Part shown: one piece after another, positions 16,945-25,975 of the stretch | Position numbering within the stretch: the first letter of the stretch is position 1 | Layout: each line of letters begins with the position of its first letter | Source: Methyloligella sp. | GTDB taxonomy: Bacteria > Pseudomonadota > Alphaproteobacteria > Rhizobiales > HXMU1428-3 | Assembly (NCBI GenBank): GCA_021604645.1 | Contig: BQJJ01000015.1 | Span: 29,951-93,950 of the forward strand | Length of the DNA: 64,000 nucleotides | Direction: 5' to 3' | Program-made: the position numbers and the translations under genes | Notes under the pieces: generated by a model | What the model was told of the DNA's origin: nothing | Databases searched by the model: none | What the model saw: the letters and a program-made list of their open reading frames with translations, nothing else

Positions 16945-17065
16945 GTAAACTCTCCTTATTTTCAAGTGACTAAATAGTTTTAAACTTCAGTGTATCAATC
17001 TTCGCCAGAAACGAGGTTCTAAACGAGGGCAGAAAAGAAGGCCAAAAGAGGGCCAAAATAGGGAA

Positions 17066-17098
17066 GGGCGGGCAACGATGAGGACGTTGCCCCGCCCA
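17066..17098 (-). terminator. Strong G+C-rich hairpin between binding protein and beta-propeller genes
   Basis: GGGCGGGCAACG pairs with CGTTGCCCCGCCC around a 7-base loop. There is no T tract directly after it on the minus strand, so it may be an attenuator or an mRNA-stabilising 3' end instead of a full terminator. Confidence 0.5.
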
Positions 17099-17131
17099 AG
17101 GACATATGCACAAAAACACATGTTCAGAAAC

Positions 17132-18340
17132 TTATGATTGAACCCGGCACTTAGCTTGTCCTTCATCAATACCAAGTGTATCAAGTTCAGTTTTAGGATG
17201 AAGAAACCCTTCAATAGGAGAAAGCTTGATCACAGCACCTCCCGCATGAATTAGAGGTATAGTTTGGCGCATTTGACCAGACCAAGGGCGATAGCTCATA
17301 GAGCGTCCTTTAAACATGGCCAGACGAATTTTAGGTCCCAAAATATAATCTTTTAGTGTGGGAATTTCTGTTGTTTTGAGGCGAGTAACACCTTCTGCAA
17401 CAGTTCGAATAGCCGTCCAGGAGGCATAATCTTTTTGTGCCATAGGGCGAGTGGCCAGTTTTCTAAAGCGGCTTTGCAACTGAGCAGCACCCCATTGCTC
17501 AACAACACGGTGCCAAGCAACAGGCTCAATACCGTGACTACCTACAATAGGGCGTGGCAACCACGTGTGATATGAAACATACTGTCCAAAATCTTTCACT
17601 TCATCAGCAATAAAGACCACATCATAATCAGAGCCCTGTGTGAAACTAGGCACTTCAGCCGCTGCATTGCGGCGCATATCAGCCCCTTCAGCCCATTTTT
17701 TATCAGTCACAATTTTTAAACGGAACTTCTTAGCTGAAATTCTGAATTGCTCAGCAAATTCTTTATCACCTCTTTTAAGCCCTTCAATGAGGAACACTTT
17801 TTTCCAGTTCTTTTTTATAAGAAACTGAGAAAGTCCGTCCGTAAGCATACGGCGACTAGGGATTGTATGAAGCAAATTCGGTCTGCATTTATTAATACGA
17901 AGATCAGTATTGAGAGAACCCGCGTTGAAGACTAGCCTCTCTTTGGCAAGAGGGTGGTCAGTTAACTGAAGTAACTTGTCAGCACTAAGGTTGGCGACAA
18001 CAAATTTGTTCGGATATTTTTTCAAGGCCTCATCAAGTCTAGCTTTGAAATCTTCGTTATGAGCAATAACGACTTCATCCATTTTATAGGTGTGTTTTAA
18101 GAAACGACCGGTGGTATTGTTGTCTTTGATGCCTAATTGGGCGCCAAGTAAACCATCGTCTTCTGGTGGCGCAACTAAATTAGATAATGTAGCAGGGCGT
18201 TTTTCCTTGCTCTCAATATAAAGGAACTCAATGGAGAGCTCTTTAGCACTAGCAATGCTGCCTAAAAAGGCTGTTGCAGTAAAAGTGAATAGCGTAACTA
18301 GACTAACTAATTTGACAGCTTTGGTGACAAGAAACTTCAT
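17132..18340 (-). CDS. Periplasmic binding protein of a PQQ-dependent alcohol oxidation ABC system
   Basis: This 402-residue type 1 periplasmic binding-fold protein has a signal peptide (MKFLVTKAVKLVSLVTLFTF...SIASA). It has the family's N-terminal IEFLYIESKEKRPATL and the C-terminal AMFKGRSMSYRPWSGQMRQTIPL. ATG 18340 is chosen because GGGGAGA lies 9 nt upstream and the signal peptide starts there; the frame opens 14 codons earlier. It is the first gene of the minus-strand group and is divergent from pedF across about 440 bp. The ligand is unknown. Confidence 0.87.
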   Translation of the reverse strand: MKFLVTKAVKLVSLVTLFTFTATAFLGSIASAKELSIEFLYIESKEKRPATLSNLVAPPEDDGLLGAQLGIKDNNTTGRFLKHTYKMDEVVIAHNEDFKARLDEALKKYPNKFVVANLSADKLLQLTDHPLAKERLVFNAGSLNTDLRINKCRPNLLHTIPSRRMLTDGLSQFLIKKNWKKVFLIEGLKRGDKEFAEQFRISAKKFRLKIVTDKKWAEGADMRRNAAAEVPSFTQGSDYDVVFIADEVKDFGQYVSYHTWLPRPIVGSHGIEPVAWHRVVEQWGAAQLQSRFRKLATRPMAQKDYASWTAIRTVAEGVTRLKTTEIPTLKDYILGPKIRLAMFKGRSMSYRPWSGQMRQTIPLIHAGGAVIKLSPIEGFLHPKTELDTLGIDEGQAKCRVQS

Positions 18341-18776
18341 ACTCGACTTACTCTCCCCATTATACATAAATTTTAGCTCCAATCCGGATCGCTATGAAAC
18401 GATATAGAAAGGATAAAGTCATCACAAGTTAGATCGTCATATACAAAACTAACAGCAACTATTGAGAAAGTTATGAGAGAAAAATGAGGTTAGACGAAAG
18501 AACAAGGGAAAAATTAAGCATTAAGATCAATAGTTCCAGTCAATTTTTCAACATATATCATATATAAGATTTAATTAATGAACTATGTTTTTAATTTAAG
18601 AAAATAGATATGTAATAAGGAGATAAAGCGTCTTCTTATTTGTTAACTCTTATTAATAAAAACATCATAAAGTAAAAATAAGTGCACTAAAGCACAATTT
18701 AGAGCGGCGCATTGTTTGACTATGTTGCGTCTCGGGTATGCGGGGCCTTAGAACCACGCCAAGGGAGAAGAAATAT
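18341..18776. promoter_or_regulatory. Divergent intergenic region between binding protein and pedF genes
   Basis: About 436 bp of very A+T-rich DNA with no frame of note. It must hold the promoters of both divergent PQQ-associated transcripts. A short self-complementary stretch (ATATATCATATATAAG, near 18552) and a TTTGACT at about 18714, some 60 bp before the pedF start, are the only elements I can point to. Confidence 0.45.
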
Positions 18777-19292
18777 ATGCAAATTGCTAGATTAGGCATT
18801 GCTTCATTTGTAATGATAGTAGGAATTTTAGGTTTTTCATCATTAGGCTTTAGCCACGGTGACGTAACACCTCAGGCAGTAGATACAGCTGGTATCACGC
18901 CATTGGGTAAAGACTGGCTAGTAGAAAACCCATTTACTAAAAAGACAAAACCAAAAGAAATCAAGCGGATCATCGAAGTTGGTTGTACAGCTTACAACCA
19001 AAACTGTGCACGTTGTCACGGGTTAGGTGTTGTATCAGGCGGTACAGCTCCAGATCTACGTTATCTTGAAAAAGATGCATATGGTGATGAATGGTTTATC
19101 AGCCGTGTTCGTAAAGGTTACCACCAAAATGGCACAACAAAGATGCCAGCTTTTGAAGGTTTAATGCCTCAAGAGGCTATGTGGGCTCTTCGCGCTTATA
19201 TCAACATCCGTCCAGAAGATGATGATGAAGCCGCTGTAAAAGGCACAGGCGGAAGTTGTGCAGAACTTGATTTTGATAAGATCTTAAAATAA
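18777..19292 (+). CDS. pedF: Cytochrome c-550 PedF type
   Basis: This 171-residue periplasmic monohaem cytochrome has a signal peptide (MQIARLGIASFVMIVGILGF...SLGFSHG) and a haem site NCARCHG. A distal Met is likely in TKMPAFEGLMPQEAMWALRAY. In related bacteria PedF accepts electrons from PQQ alcohol dehydrogenases. The ATG at 18777 has an AAGGGAGAAG ribosome site; the in-frame ATG at 18738 does not. It is separated from the downstream MxaJ-like gene by 4 nt, with an intrinsic terminator just after the junction. Confidence 0.9.
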   Translation: MQIARLGIASFVMIVGILGFSSLGFSHGDVTPQAVDTAGITPLGKDWLVENPFTKKTKPKEIKRIIEVGCTAYNQNCARCHGLGVVSGGTAPDLRYLEKDAYGDEWFISRVRKGYHQNGTTKMPAFEGLMPQEAMWALRAYINIRPEDDDEAAVKGTGGSCAELDFDKILK

Positions 19293-19296
19293 ATTG

Positions 19297-20196
19297 ATGC
19301 TTATGATTAGGTTCCTGAAAAGAAACAAAAAAATGCAAGCAGGCTTCACCCTGCTTGCATTTTTTTTTATTGCGCTTTCATTCTGCCTAACGGCAGGTAA
19401 GGTGTCCGCCCGTCCTTTGGACGATGTTATTGAATCAAAATACATTCGTATCTTTGTCTATGAAAACTTCCCACCATATTCATATATGGATAAAAATAAA
19501 AAGATGGTTGGGGTAGATGTTGAGATCGCCGAAAAATTAGCTGAAATGCTCGGCGTCAGGCTTGATCTTTTTGTTCGCGGTGCTGATGAAACCGTTGATG
19601 ATGATCTTCGCAACAATGTCTGGAAAGGTCATTACATAGATAGCCGTATAGCAGATGTAATGATGCACGTCCCAGTAGATGATGAATTGCGCAAGAGAAA
19701 CCAACTCACTGTAATTACCGGCAGGTACTATACTGAACGTATGGCACTTTTGTCAGATCCTGAAAAAGTTGGCCGCTCTGAAACTTTAGCTCCTTTTCTC
19801 AGTGCTAAAATCGGCGTTGAATTAGATACATTGGGAGATTTTTATCTCTCGTCTCCAACAACTTTAGGCGGTAGATTAAGAGCCAATGCTGCTCGTTATA
19901 AAGATTTTGCGAGAGCAATGGCAGGCTTAAGAGCTGGTGAAGTGGCAGGTTTAATGGGACCAAGAGGTCAGTTAGAAGCCGCTATTAAGGGCTTGAAAAA
20001 AGAATATCTAATCTCAAGTCCACCATTTCCTGGCATGAGTAAACCCCGATGGGATATTGGTGTCGCGATTAATCATGATAGCCGTGACCTTGCCTATGAA
20101 ATAAGTGACAAACTCTTAGAGTTACGCAAATCAGGTGAGCTTAAAAAAATCTTCAATAAATATGGCTTGAGCTACTACAAAGATTTTCTCGATTAA
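19297..20196 (+). CDS. MxaJ-like periplasmic binding protein associated with quinoprotein dehydrogenases
   Basis: This 299-residue family 3 solute-binding-fold protein is of the kind encoded with PQQ dehydrogenases (MxaJ/XoxJ relatives). Seen are IRIFVYENFPPYSYMDKNKKMVGVDVEIAEKLAEMLGV and the C-terminal LRKSGELKKIFNKYGL. In methanol dehydrogenase systems J proteins help mature the enzyme, so that is the likely role. The start is ATG 19297 or 19303. The signal peptide (LLAFFFIALSFCLTA) is encoded by the right arm and T run of a perfect terminator hairpin (19331-19368). No good start exists downstream of that hairpin. Confidence 0.82.
   Translation: MLMIRFLKRNKKMQAGFTLLAFFFIALSFCLTAGKVSARPLDDVIESKYIRIFVYENFPPYSYMDKNKKMVGVDVEIAEKLAEMLGVRLDLFVRGADETVDDDLRNNVWKGHYIDSRIADVMMHVPVDDELRKRNQLTVITGRYYTERMALLSDPEKVGRSETLAPFLSAKIGVELDTLGDFYLSSPTTLGGRLRANAARYKDFARAMAGLRAGEVAGLMGPRGQLEAAIKGLKKEYLISSPPFPGMSKPRWDIGVAINHDSRDLAYEISDKLLELRKSGELKKIFNKYGLSYYKDFLD
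19331..19368 (+). terminator. Intrinsic terminator of pedF, inside the next gene's signal-peptide codons
   Basis: Perfect 13-bp stem AAATGCAAGCAGG/CCTGCTTGCATTT with a 6-base loop, followed by a run of T. The T run encodes Phe-Phe-Phe of the downstream signal peptide. It should reduce expression of the MxaJ-like gene relative to pedF. Confidence 0.8.
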
Positions 20197-20225
20197 GAAT
20201 TTAAGCATTTGAGAAAAATAAAGAT

Positions 20226-20264
20226 AAAAAAACGCCCTGATAAATTTTATCAGGGCGTTTTTTT
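20226..20264 (+). terminator. Bidirectional intrinsic terminator between MxaJ-like and RND genes
   Basis: Stem AAAACGCCCTGATAAA paired with TTTATCAGGGCGTTTT, with A and T runs on both sides. It suits both converging transcripts. Confidence 0.9.
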
Positions 20265-20283
20265 ATGAATTAAATTCATAAAA

Positions 20284-23200
20284 TTAATTACGACCAGCTA
20301 TCAGCTTAGACTTAGGTAAAGTGCCAGTAAGTTTTGGCCAAATCTCCGTTCTGAATATGGTTGGAAATGCTAGCATTACAGGCGTCAGGATCAGAGTGAT
20401 AATCGTCGCAAACCCAAGACCAAAGATAATAGCAGTTGAAAGTTGCACCCACCAAATAGAGGTAATTGAGCCAAACTGCACGGAATGATCAAAGAAATCC
20501 AAATTGATCTGAAGCGCCATGGGTAACAAACCACAAATGGTCGTGATGGTAGTTAATAGCACAGGCCGCAATCTCTGCGCTGCAGCTCTTAGAGAGGCAT
20601 CAATCGGGCTAATACCAAGTTCCATCAAACGATTATAAGTGTCGATCAGAACAATAGAGTTGTTCACGACAATCCCAGCAAGCGCTACAACCCCCGTTCC
20701 TGTCATAATGATAGAAAAGGTTTGCCCTGTTACAATCATACCAAGAAGCACACCAATAACCGACATCACCACAGTCGAGAGAGTAAGGAAGGTTTGATAA
20801 AAACTATTAAATTGGGTTAGCAAGATAATAAACATAATGAAGAGAGCACCGATCATTGCTTTACCAAGAAAGGCACCGGCTTCTTGTTGTTCTTCATCAG
20901 CCCCGCGAAACCTAAACCGCACACCTTGAGGCCAATTTTGAGACTTTATCCATTTATCAAGCTCTTGAACTTTTTCATTGCCGTTAACGCCAGTTTTAAC
21001 CGCAGCTTTAATGGTCGTTACAAAGTTGCCATCCTTGCGAATAATGCTATTCACTTTGGGCGCCGGAGATCTGGTAACAAAATTTTCAATGGGCACAAGA
21101 CCATTGGTTGTTCGTAACCGTAACCCATCCAAACCATCAAGTGTCCGCTCATTGCGAGGAAGGCGCGCTCTGATATCAACCTCATCTTCCGAATTATCAG
21201 GGCGATATTGCGCTATGAGAAATCCATTGGTGACAAGCTGAATAAGCCCGCCAACAGATGCCACATCAGCGCCAAATCGTCCGGCTTCCTTTCTATCAAC
21301 TTCCAAGACCCATTCAATTCCAGGTAGAGGCCGAGTATCTTCAATGTCTCGCAAACCTTCCATAGTAGTACTCATGTGAGAATTTATTTTTGAGATTACA
21401 TCATAAACTTGAGGTCGTGAGGGCCCATAAACTTCAAGCTTAATTGCTTTGCCAGTTGGGGGGCCATCTTCACGTTTGCGAACTTCAATTTTAATGCCTG
21501 CAATATCTTTTGTGCGTTGTCTTAATTCTTCAAGGATAACCTTGCCGGGCCGCCTTGTCGCAAAATCGGCTAGCTCAATTGTCAAAAGCCCAACTTGATC
21601 AAGCGGAGCGTCGGTAACACCAGAGCCAAGTTCTGGCCCGCTACCGCTACCACCGGTTGTTGTGAATACGGAGGCAATCCCTTTCACATTGAGAGCGATA
21701 TCTTCGACTTCACGAACCAAAGCTAGTTCTTCTTGTGCTGAGATATTGCCTCTTGCGGAAATGAAAACCAAAGCCTGCTCAGGTTCCGTATCAACAAAAA
21801 ACTCAACCCCATTATTCACTTTGCCAAAAACCGCAAAGACACCATACATAAGGGCAAAGGAGACAAAGAGCACCTTAAAGGGGTGGTGAATAAGGCGCTG
21901 TGCAAAACGAACATAAAGCCCTGAGAAACCAGGGACTTCTTTGTAGTCCATCTGCTGGCCGCCAGAGAGTTTTTTTGCTAATTCAGTCTGCGATGGATCA
22001 GAAACATTTTTACCAAACAAAGATCCAAGCGCTGGTAAAAAGATCATCGCTGTCAAAAGAGAGGCGGTGAGCACAAAGATAACAGTGAGCGGTAAGTAGC
22101 TCATAAATTTACCAGAAACCCCTGGCCAAAATAACAGAGGTAAGAAAGCGGCGAGTGTTGTTGCCGTAGAAGACGTCACCGGCCAGAACATACGTTTGGC
22201 AGCAAGAATATAAGCCTCTTTACGTGCAAGTCCTTCAGCCATTTTCCTGTCAGCATATTCAACAACAACAATGGCACCATCAACCAAAATACCAACTGTG
22301 AGCACCATGCCAAACATCAGCATCATATTCACCGTTAATCCCATAACACCGATGAGCAGAAAACCTGTCATAAAACTAGCTGGAATTGAGAGGCCAACAA
22401 GCAAGCCAGAGCGAAGGCCAAGCGTGGCCACAACCACAATCATCACAAGTAAGATAGCTGAAATAATCGAAGCTTGAAGAGAGCCAATAACTTCAAAAAT
22501 GAACTTTGATTGATCAAGCGCAAAATCAATTTTGACAGTCGATGGCCAGTCTTTAGTAAACTTGGCCACAACTTCTCGAACCTTAATGTTGTTTTGAATG
22601 ATGTTCGTGCCCTTGCGTTTGACAACAGAAAGAGCAAGGGCAGGCTTGCCATTGTAGCGACTAAAACTGGTCGCATCCTTAAAGGTGCGGCGTATGAGGG
22701 CCACGTCATTTAGCGTTACATCCCCGTCTTTGCCGGTTTTCAAGGGGATGTTAAACACGTCTTCTTTTGTGCGAATAAGTCCAGGCACTTTCACATTAAA
22801 ACGACCAGCACCACGGTCTAATTGTCCTGCAGTGATCAGTTGGTTGTTGCTTGTAAGTCGCTGCCCTAAAACTTTCGGGTCAATCTCATATGCCTCTAAC
22901 CGGGTCGGGTCAATGAGCACTTCCAAGAGTTCTTCTCTATGGCCTGATAATTTAGCTTCGAGAACTGTTGGTATGGCCTCAAGTTCATTTTGTAATTTCT
23001 TAGCCATGTTAAAAAGTGTGCGCTCGGGCACATCGCCAGAAAGGGTGACGATAATGGTTGGAAACAAACTAAAGTTAAATTCGTCGACAATCGGTTCTTC
23101 AGCGTCAGTTGGCAGTTCAGCTTTCGCCTTATCGACTTTCTCACGAAAATTAACACCAGCTTTCGCTAAGTCCATGTCAATTTGGAATTCACCAATCAGG

Positions 23201-23472
23201 GTAGCGTAGCCTTGGCCCGCAATAGCTGTGAGCTCTTTCAAGCCTTCAAGAGAGCGCAATTCTGTTTCCATCGGCTTGACAAGAAGGCGCTCAGAATCTT
23301 CTGGTGAAATGCCTTGCAATATAATCGTCGCTGAGAAAACCGGCACATCAATATCCGGGTCCGCTTCTTTCGGAATTGAGATATAGGTCGAAATCCCGGC
23401 CAAAATCATAACCACCATGAGGGTTAAAACAGTTTTCGGGCGGTTCAGAATTGTCTCAAGAATTGTGTTCAT
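20284..23472 (-). CDS. RND-family efflux permease
   Basis: This 1062-residue inner-membrane pump has the full RND layout: one N-terminal helix, a large periplasmic domain, helices 2-6, a second periplasmic domain, and helices 8-12. TM4 holds GILVDGAIVVVEYADR, with one Asp of the usual DD pair (the second is Gly), and TM10 has LAGIVVNNSIVLID. It belongs to the drug/amphiphile branch by overall sequence and lacks metal-efflux hallmarks that I can see. It is the last gene of padR - MFP - RND. No outer-membrane channel gene lies nearby, so a TolC from elsewhere is expected. Substrate unknown. Confidence 0.9.
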   Translation of the reverse strand: MNTILETILNRPKTVLTLMVVMILAGISTYISIPKEADPDIDVPVFSATIILQGISPEDSERLLVKPMETELRSLEGLKELTAIAGQGYATLIGEFQIDMDLAKAGVNFREKVDKAKAELPTDAEEPIVDEFNFSLFPTIIVTLSGDVPERTLFNMAKKLQNELEAIPTVLEAKLSGHREELLEVLIDPTRLEAYEIDPKVLGQRLTSNNQLITAGQLDRGAGRFNVKVPGLIRTKEDVFNIPLKTGKDGDVTLNDVALIRRTFKDATSFSRYNGKPALALSVVKRKGTNIIQNNIKVREVVAKFTKDWPSTVKIDFALDQSKFIFEVIGSLQASIISAILLVMIVVVATLGLRSGLLVGLSIPASFMTGFLLIGVMGLTVNMMLMFGMVLTVGILVDGAIVVVEYADRKMAEGLARKEAYILAAKRMFWPVTSSTATTLAAFLPLLFWPGVSGKFMSYLPLTVIFVLTASLLTAMIFLPALGSLFGKNVSDPSQTELAKKLSGGQQMDYKEVPGFSGLYVRFAQRLIHHPFKVLFVSFALMYGVFAVFGKVNNGVEFFVDTEPEQALVFISARGNISAQEELALVREVEDIALNVKGIASVFTTTGGSGSGPELGSGVTDAPLDQVGLLTIELADFATRRPGKVILEELRQRTKDIAGIKIEVRKREDGPPTGKAIKLEVYGPSRPQVYDVISKINSHMSTTMEGLRDIEDTRPLPGIEWVLEVDRKEAGRFGADVASVGGLIQLVTNGFLIAQYRPDNSEDEVDIRARLPRNERTLDGLDGLRLRTTNGLVPIENFVTRSPAPKVNSIIRKDGNFVTTIKAAVKTGVNGNEKVQELDKWIKSQNWPQGVRFRFRGADEEQQEAGAFLGKAMIGALFIMFIILLTQFNSFYQTFLTLSTVVMSVIGVLLGMIVTGQTFSIIMTGTGVVALAGIVVNNSIVLIDTYNRLMELGISPIDASLRAAAQRLRPVLLTTITTICGLLPMALQINLDFFDHSVQFGSITSIWWVQLSTAIIFGLGFATIITLILTPVMLAFPTIFRTEIWPKLTGTLPKSKLIAGRN

Positions 23473-23551
23473 TGGTCAGTTCGCCATTTGCTCATTTACT
23501 CATGTAATCATCTGCTCATCAATTCATTAAATTATATGATGAGTGTTCTAT

Positions 23552-24757
23552 TCAGGATCCCGGAGTTCCTTTTGCATCAGGAGTGCTCTGCTTAAATTTT
23601 GTGTCTTGAACAGCTTCAACCTTCTGTCCGGCTTTCACAAAATCTTGGCCGACTGTAATTATTCTTTTAGTTGCCGGTAAGGCTTCAACCCAAATGCCGC
23701 TATCTTCTTCAGACAGAATTTTTACAGGTAAAAATTCAACATTACCCACGGGCGAGACTGCACGAACACCAACCTTCCCATTATCATTTAATGTAAGAAT
23801 GCTAGGAGGTAGTTTCATGGCTTTTCTTGGAGCCAGAGGAATTTCTATATCAGCAGTAACGCCGCTTTTCAGCAGCCCATCTTTATTCGGGATCAATAAA
23901 TCAATACGAAAAGTCCGTGTTTCATTTTCTGCCCTGGCGGAAATAAAATGAATTTTTCCCTTAGCCGAAACACCCGTGACTAAATTAGCAACACCACTCA
24001 TACCAGTTTTAAGTTTGCCAATATCTCTCTCTCGAACAGCCCCAATGACCATTAGTGGATCTAAGGCAACCAGTGTGGCACAAGCCCCACCAACAGAGAG
24101 AAAACTACCGACCTTTGAAGGCAGCTGATCAATATAGCCATCAAATGGAGCCTTAATTTTAGTCCGTGCCAAATCAAGCTCAGCTCGTAGAAGGGTCGCC
24201 TTTGCCCGGTCCACAAGAGCTTTGTTCTGAAGAACTTTCAAACCAGCCGTATGCCCGCGGCGCTCAAGGGTTTTCGAAGCTTTAAAGTCCGCTTCAGCTT
24301 GAGTAACCACAGCCTTGGCTTCTAAAAGAGCCGCCGTCCTCCCGCCATCTTCAAGGTGACAAATAAGGGTGTCTTTTTTAACAAAATCACCTTTTTCAAC
24401 CTCAAGCTTCGTTATGAGACCCGCTGTTTCAGCCTTTAACTCAACTTGATTGTCAGAAAGAGTGCGTCCACGTATGACGAGCTTTTCTGGATGTTCAACA
24501 ACAGGAAATTCCGCCGTGCGCACACGAAAAGAAGTGCCTTCAGTCTTATCTCTTTTCGCCTTTTCAGCCAAACTCGGGCTTTCAGTCTTCAGAGAGCTTC
24601 CGCCCTTAAAATCTCCGGTCACGATCCAAGCTGCAATAAGTAATGTAAAAATCAATGCCCACATAATGGAGGATGAAATTGTTACTTTTTTGGGCTTTGG
24701 TAGTTTAGAAGAAAGGGTTTGATCTTTTTTTGCGTCTGTTTGCTTATGATCGGGCAT
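23552..24757 (-). CDS. RND efflux periplasmic adaptor (membrane fusion protein)
   Basis: This 401-residue adaptor bridges the RND pump and an outer-membrane channel. It has one N-terminal membrane anchor (SSIMWALIFTLLIAAWIVTG), lipoyl-like halves (ELKAETAGLITKLEVEKGDFVKKDTLICHL and the later IKAPFDGYIDQLPSKVGSFLSVG) and a helical hairpin between. ATG 24757 is chosen because GGAG lies 8 nt upstream and the earlier in-frame start would overlap padR by 50 nt. The gap to padR is 19 bp and to the pump gene 79 bp, so the three form an operon. Confidence 0.9.
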   Translation of the reverse strand: MPDHKQTDAKKDQTLSSKLPKPKKVTISSSIMWALIFTLLIAAWIVTGDFKGGSSLKTESPSLAEKAKRDKTEGTSFRVRTAEFPVVEHPEKLVIRGRTLSDNQVELKAETAGLITKLEVEKGDFVKKDTLICHLEDGGRTAALLEAKAVVTQAEADFKASKTLERRGHTAGLKVLQNKALVDRAKATLLRAELDLARTKIKAPFDGYIDQLPSKVGSFLSVGGACATLVALDPLMVIGAVRERDIGKLKTGMSGVANLVTGVSAKGKIHFISARAENETRTFRIDLLIPNKDGLLKSGVTADIEIPLAPRKAMKLPPSILTLNDNGKVGVRAVSPVGNVEFLPVKILSEEDSGIWVEALPATKRIITVGQDFVKAGQKVEAVQDTKFKQSTPDAKGTPGS

Positions 24758-24776
24758 CGCCCAGCTCCGCGTTAGG

Positions 24777-25325
24777 TTAATCTTTGTCTGAAAGGCTTTC
24801 TGTGGCTTCTTTTTGAGTGGTGTCAAAAGAAGCCAAATATTTTTTTAAATAGTCAAGAACGGCTTTGTTCATCGCAACCCCATACCCAAGTGCAAAATGA
24901 CTTGGGCCATGGTCACAACAATCATTGGCCTTTTCAAGGCTCTCTAGTGTGTCTCTTGTTTCAGCGATTTTACGAACCAATAATTTCCTAAAATCACTGG
25001 CAGGCATTTTATCTTGAAATAAGCTGTAAAAAAGAAATTCAGATTTAAATCGGTCAGGACCAGGCTGTTTATTTAATGTTTCAAATAAGTGAACACGTCC
25101 CTTTTCCGTAATTGAATAAATCTTGCGTGGTGGTTTGCCATCAAGGGCTTCGTCAGTAAAGACAACAAACTCATCTTTGGTTAATTGAGAAAGTGCGGGG
25201 TATATCGAACCGTAATTTGCTTCACAAAAATGACTAAAATTCCCCTCTGCAGCAAGTTTACGGATGTCATATCCGGTCATTTGCGCAAAAGAAAGGATTC
25301 CAAGACATAGGGTGCGAACATTCAT
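24777..25325 (-). CDS. PadR family transcriptional regulator
   Basis: This 182-residue regulator has the PadR winged helix at the N-terminus (LCLGILSFAQMTGYDIRKL, ANYGSIYPALSQLTKDEFV, GKPPRKIYSITEKGR) and a C-terminal helical dimer region containing NDCCDHGP. As the first gene of an efflux operon it probably represses padR-MFP-RND and is released by a pump substrate, by analogy with family members. Two copies of a known palindromic repeat type lie directly upstream (25351-25459). Confidence 0.9.
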   Translation of the reverse strand: MNVRTLCLGILSFAQMTGYDIRKLAAEGNFSHFCEANYGSIYPALSQLTKDEFVVFTDEALDGKPPRKIYSITEKGRVHLFETLNKQPGPDRFKSEFLFYSLFQDKMPASDFRKLLVRKIAETRDTLESLEKANDCCDHGPSHFALGYGVAMNKAVLDYLKKYLASFDTTQKEATESLSDKD

Positions 25326-25350
25326 CAGCTTGTTACAACTTAAATTCTAA

Positions 25351-25459
25351 AGCGTGTTGCGTAAAAGTGGGCACCGGTTTTACGAAAAACAACTCGCTTA
25401 AACAAAAAGATAGAGCGTGTTGCGTAAAAGTGGTTACCGGTTTTACGAAAAACAACTCG
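25351..25459. repeat. Type P palindromic repeat, two tandem copies
   Basis: Two near-identical copies start at 25351 and 25413. Each has AGCGTGTTG, then CGTAAAA, the core AGTGG..ACCGG, TTTTACG and AAACAAC. This core is common between genes in Hyphomicrobiales. Confidence 0.85.
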
Positions 25460-25474
25460 TATAAATAAAAAGAT

Positions 25475-25515
25475 ATAGCATTTCATTAAATTCATCAAAA
25501 AGCGAAATGCTCTAA
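25475..25515. repeat. AGCATTTC inverted repeat
   Basis: AGCATTTC pairs with GAAATGCT across a 19-base A+T loop. It follows the type P pair, as a similar element does at 53038. From here to 25950 I see no supportable gene. Confidence 0.7.
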
Positions 25516-25951
25516 AAGACAGAACGACGTATATATCAAATATAAAATGTATTCAACAAAATATATCAATTCGATATATGGTCTAGCTGCACTTAATGGC
25601 AAGACTATGATTATGGGGCTAGTGGAGTTTAGAGCGGAGTAAGAAAACAAAATTCCAAGGAAAAATATAACTTTAAAACCTAAAATGCCTGAAATTTTAT
25701 TTTGATTGAGGTTTTGTTTGATAGTTAATGTAAAAAATAAATCCACAAGAGGGAGAAATGTAGGAGGTATATTCTAATTGGGGCCTGAAATCTATAGCTA
25801 TATGCTTCCCTGAGGCGATCCGAGGTAAATGCGTTTTTTATTTTCAAAAAGCCCTTTAGAATTAGCTAAAAACAAGCTATCTGATAGGGAGAAATGATCT
25901 TCATATTTCCTCAGCCCAACAGACGTTTTCTGTGAGCGAGGTCTTAAAATA

Positions 25952-25975
25952 ATGAACTGGTTCAAAACTCAATGA
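25952..25975 (+). promoter_or_regulatory. Possible 7-codon leader peptide coupled to cysD
   Basis: A mini-frame encoding MNWFKTQ has its TGA stop overlapping the cysD ATG (ATGA). It has GAGG about 10 nt upstream, whereas cysD has no clear ribosome site of its own. Translation of cysD may depend on it. The frame is very short and could be chance. Confidence 0.35.

Noticed and set aside
25495..25746. 83-residue open frame on the minus strand rich in Ile, Leu and Phe
   Set aside because: It lies in very A+T-rich intergenic DNA and starts among repeats, has no convincing ribosome site, and the hydrophobic residues follow from base composition.
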